A stretch of 64,000 nucleotides of DNA from positions 62,001 through 126,000 of the forward strand of contig NZ_WANV01000041.1 of NCBI RefSeq assembly GCF_015521605.1, in the 5' to 3' direction. This DNA is from Thermococcus sp. (GTDB taxonomy: Archaea; Methanobacteriota_B; Thermococci; Thermococcales; Thermococcaceae). Under the pieces are notes generated by a model, which had not been told where the DNA came from, searched no databases, and worked only from the letters and a program-made list of their open reading frames with translations. Position numbers and translations under genes: made by a program. The first letter of the stretch is position 1. Every line of letters starts with the position of its first letter. Below are positions 62,045 to 64,000 of this stretch, piece by piece.

Positions 62045-62728
62045 TTAGCCCTTCCCCATGTTGTTGAGGTGTCTCACCAGCTCGCTCGCATCGACCGAGA
62101 ACTCGGCCCCGGTATTCCTGAGGTCAAGGGACTTCACAACCCGTAACGAGAGCTTCCCCTTCTCGAATTCAAGCTCAAGCACTCGACTCGCCAGCTCCCG
62201 TATGTCTTCCAAGACGCTCTCAGGGAGCATGTCTCTGTTAACGAACGCTATGGTGATGGTATCTTCCTCACCCATGGCGGATGCGATGCACATGCGGCAC
62301 ACGGACGACGCCGGAAGTTCCTTCTTTATGTTTATCAACTTCTCAAGACCTAGCGTTACGACCAGTTTTTGCCCCCTGAATTCCCTTAGGGCTTCTTTGT
62401 ACTCCTCGTGCCAAACCGATGCGGCCTTGAGCACGCTTATCCTTTTGATAACCTTTCCGGTCTGGAGGACGCCTCCGAACTTGACTACGGGCATCTCGTC
62501 CATCCACTCGGTATCGATCCCCATTATGGAGAGGTGGGAACGAACCACGTGGAGCTGGTCGAAGATGTCGTTGACTATGACGTGGACGTCCCTGCCGAGG
62601 CTTAGAAGGGGCACGGAAACCGCCAGATGCACCGGAGCCAGCGAGGTGTACTCAACCACCACAACCTCACCGGGCATTATCTTTTTGACACTCGCTATAG
62701 CATCCTCCACGGTTTTAGTTACCGCCAT
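62045..62728 (-). CDS. DUF257 family protein, second copy
   Basis: A 227-residue soluble protein of the Thermococcales-specific DUF257 family. The core resembles a RecA-fold without a P-loop: PGEVVVVEYTSLAPVHLAV, VIVNDIFDQLHVVRSHLSIMG and KLVVTLGLEKLI in outline. Two Cys residues occur in SSVCRMCIASAMG. ATG 62728 with GGAGGTGAG upstream is chosen over the codon at 62752. It overlaps the first copy by 14 bp. No function is known for the family. Confidence 0.75.
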   Translation of the reverse strand: MAVTKTVEDAIASVKKIMPGEVVVVEYTSLAPVHLAVSVPLLSLGRDVHVIVNDIFDQLHVVRSHLSIMGIDTEWMDEMPVVKFGGVLQTGKVIKRISVLKAASVWHEEYKEALREFRGQKLVVTLGLEKLINIKKELPASSVCRMCIASAMGEEDTITIAFVNRDMLPESVLEDIRELASRVLELEFEKGKLSLRVVKSLDLRNTGAEFSVDASELVRHLNNMGKG

Positions 62729-63434
62729 CGTTCTCACCTCCCTTGGAGGCAAGGTGTTCCCTCAGGGCATGGGGGTCAACCTCGACCTCGACACTGTACT
62801 CGTCGAAGTATATCGACTTGGCGACCCGTATAATCAGTTTCCCGTCCTCTATCCGGGTTCTGAGGACACGGGTTGAGAGCTCCTCCGCCTCTTTGAGCCC
62901 CGTCTTCATGACCCGCTTCCTGTTGATGAACACCAGCCCCCTTGAGATTGGGTTACCCACTATCGGCCGTATGATGCTGGCAAAGAACTCCTCACATTTC
63001 ATAGGGTCTGTTTCCAGCTGCTGGAGGAGCTCCGTCGCCCCAACCACAATGCGTATGAATGGCCTGCCCCCGGTTTCCCTGTGGATTCTCTCCAGAACCT
63101 TCACAAAGTGCCGCTTCATTATGGGGAGCTCGGTCGTTTCCTGTATCCTTGCAATGACCCTGCCGGTGGTTATTCTCCCTCCGATTTTGACCACGGTGGC
63201 ATCTTCTATCATGGAAGTGTCCATCCCGGCGAGCTTGAGCTGGGTTCTGATGACGTGGAGCCCATCGAGGACATCAACTATGACGAGAGGAATGCCTGCA
63301 AATTTGGCGTACCTGAGAACCTCACAGAAAAGCAGATACACGGGCTCCCTGGAAGTATATTCCACCAGAACCAGCTCTCCCGGCCGGATTGTTTCAGCAT
63401 ACTCAAAGAGAGTTCTCTCAAAGGTCTCGCCCAC
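62715..63434 (-). CDS. DUF257 family protein, first copy
   Basis: A 239-residue paralogue of the downstream gene. Shared landmarks are PGELVLVEYTSREPVYLL, VIVDVLDGLHVIRTQLKLAGMD and the late (R)VAKSIYFDE segment aligned to RVVKSLDLRN. Divergence is high outside these blocks, so the duplication is old. The pair is translationally coupled. Promoter elements upstream are weak: TTTAAGAATTTAG near 63467, read on the minus strand. Confidence 0.75.
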   Translation of the reverse strand: MGETFERTLFEYAETIRPGELVLVEYTSREPVYLLFCEVLRYAKFAGIPLVIVDVLDGLHVIRTQLKLAGMDTSMIEDATVVKIGGRITTGRVIARIQETTELPIMKRHFVKVLERIHRETGGRPFIRIVVGATELLQQLETDPMKCEEFFASIIRPIVGNPISRGLVFINRKRVMKTGLKEAEELSTRVLRTRIEDGKLIIRVAKSIYFDEYSVEVEVDPHALREHLASKGGENDGGN

Positions 63435-63506
63435 TGCATCACCCCCAACCCAATATTACTCCTAAATTCTTAAAACAGTTCCGTAAGCTGGCACCAAAAA
63501 CGCCGA

Positions 63507-63866
63507 CTATTCGGAAGTCGGCTCGGATACGCCCCCGGCAGTTCCCTTCTCCCTCTCCTCTTCCTCCCTCACAACGGCCTTGATGTAGCCCAGGATATCG
63601 TGGATTATGAAGAAGCTTATGGCCACCTCGACGAAGGCCATCAGGTTGCCCGATATGAGGAAGAGCAGGGAGAAGAAAAATGTCACCGCCGCGTAGATCA
63701 GGGCAACCTTAATGGCGGTCTTGTTTTCAATCCCAACGCCGTAGGCAAGCCCCATGTTGAATATCGCGAAGGTCAGGTAAATGGGGGAGCTCAGAAGGTA
63801 GGCGTAATAGAGGAGCAGAAAGCCGCTGAGAAAAAGGAGAGAGGAAGCAACTCTAAGCCGTCTCAT
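63507..63866 (-). CDS. Small membrane protein of unknown function
   Basis: A 119-residue protein with about four membrane helices (residues 5-25, 28-45, 53-72 and 75-93) and a charged cytoplasmic tail (VVREEEEREKGTAGG). No family was recognised. Its ATG overlaps the stop of the cysteine-synthase-family gene (ATGA), so the two are co-translated. Confidence 0.65.
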   Translation of the reverse strand: MRRLRVASSLLFLSGFLLLYYAYLLSSPIYLTFAIFNMGLAYGVGIENKTAIKVALIYAAVTFFFSLLFLISGNLMAFVEVAISFFIIHDILGYIKAVVREEEEREKGTAGGVSEPTSE

Positions 63867-64000
63867 ACCATCCCCAAGTAGCTTTCAAAGACCTCCACGT
63901 ATTTAAACCCATCGTCCGGGAAGACCAGGACGTAGGTTCTCTCGCCGAGTTCCTCGGCAACTTTCTCATAACCCTTAACAACGGCACCGGAGCTGAGGCC
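63863..64000 (-). CDS. Cysteine synthase-family PLP enzyme (C-terminal part)
   Basis: Only the last 45 codons lie in the window. They read GLSSGAVVKGYEKVAEEL, then VLVFPDDGFKYVEVFE, which matches the C-terminal part of fold-type II PLP enzymes such as cysteine synthase: the SSGA strand-helix and the VFPDxGxKY segment. The N-terminus with the PLP lysine is outside the window, so the exact reaction cannot be named. Confidence 0.65.
   Translation of the reverse strand, partial: GLSSGAVVKGYEKVAEELGERTYVLVFPDDGFKYVEVFESYLGMV

Overview
The window looks like a chromosomal segment of a hyperthermophilic euryarchaeon of the order Thermococcales, most likely Thermococcus. Support comes from several independent signs: a complete archaellum (fla/arl) operon, an archaeal ADP-forming acyl-CoA synthetase, the TmcA/NAT10 RNA acetyltransferase, an archaeal Ski2-like helicase, three proteins ending in the Thermococcales CGP-CTERM sorting tail, TATA-type promoters 20-35 bases before genes, and GGTGAT-type ribosome binding sites. 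Genes are tightly packed, often with ATGA overlaps. Coding DNA is GC-rich except for one clearly foreign gene near 25 kb.

Layout, left half. 0-4 kb: a partial PAPS-reductase-like gene, a stomatin/NfeD pair and an amidohydrolase. 4.1-14.7 kb, all minus strand: earA-like regulator, methyltransferase, then flaB, flaC, flaD/E, flaF, flaG, flaH, flaI, flaJ and a large membrane-anchored surface protein. The flaB promoter carries three TACATA motifs, two of them inside a perfect 16-bp palindrome; this fits control by the EarA homologue encoded just upstream. 15-17 kb: asparaginyl-tRNA synthetase, an array of short-loop hairpins and tRNA-Arg(UCU). 17-25 kb: a CGP-CTERM solute-binding protein, a cation exchanger, a tandem pair of NYN-domain genes (one with its acidic residues replaced), tmcA and an acylaminoacyl-peptidase. 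24.8-26.8 kb: an AT-rich HEPN-domain gene abutting an antitoxin-like gene and a frameshifted PIN toxin; this is the most mobile-looking and defence-like region.

Right half. 26.9-31.5 kb: a MobA-like gene, a secreted protein and a complete biotin module (BioY, BirA, EcfA, EcfT) with a palindromic divergent promoter. 31.5-37.8 kb: membrane proteins, a Ski2-like helicase, an Lrp regulator and TyrRS. 37.9-46.3 kb: a secreted CGP-CTERM protein, a complete ABC importer of unknown substrate, a flavin-barrel (DUF447-like) protein and a secreted CGP-CTERM metallophosphoesterase. 46.4-50.5 kb: a large protein joining an Mrr-like nuclease fold with a disrupted active site to PepSY-like repeats, then phosphoglycerate kinase with a near-match to the Tgr/TrmBL1 operator. 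50.5-58.6 kb: a PadR-controlled ABC exporter with a clear operator, endonuclease III, two PhoU-RCK_C proteins divergent from an MgtE/SLC41-like transporter, and a TIM-barrel protein. 58.7-64 kb: both subunits of an NDP-forming acyl-CoA synthetase, an MFS transporter, two DUF257 paralogues, a small membrane protein and the end of a cysteine-synthase-family gene.

No rRNA, CRISPR array, intact transposase or replication origin was seen. Functions come from motifs and family resemblance read by eye; no database search was run.
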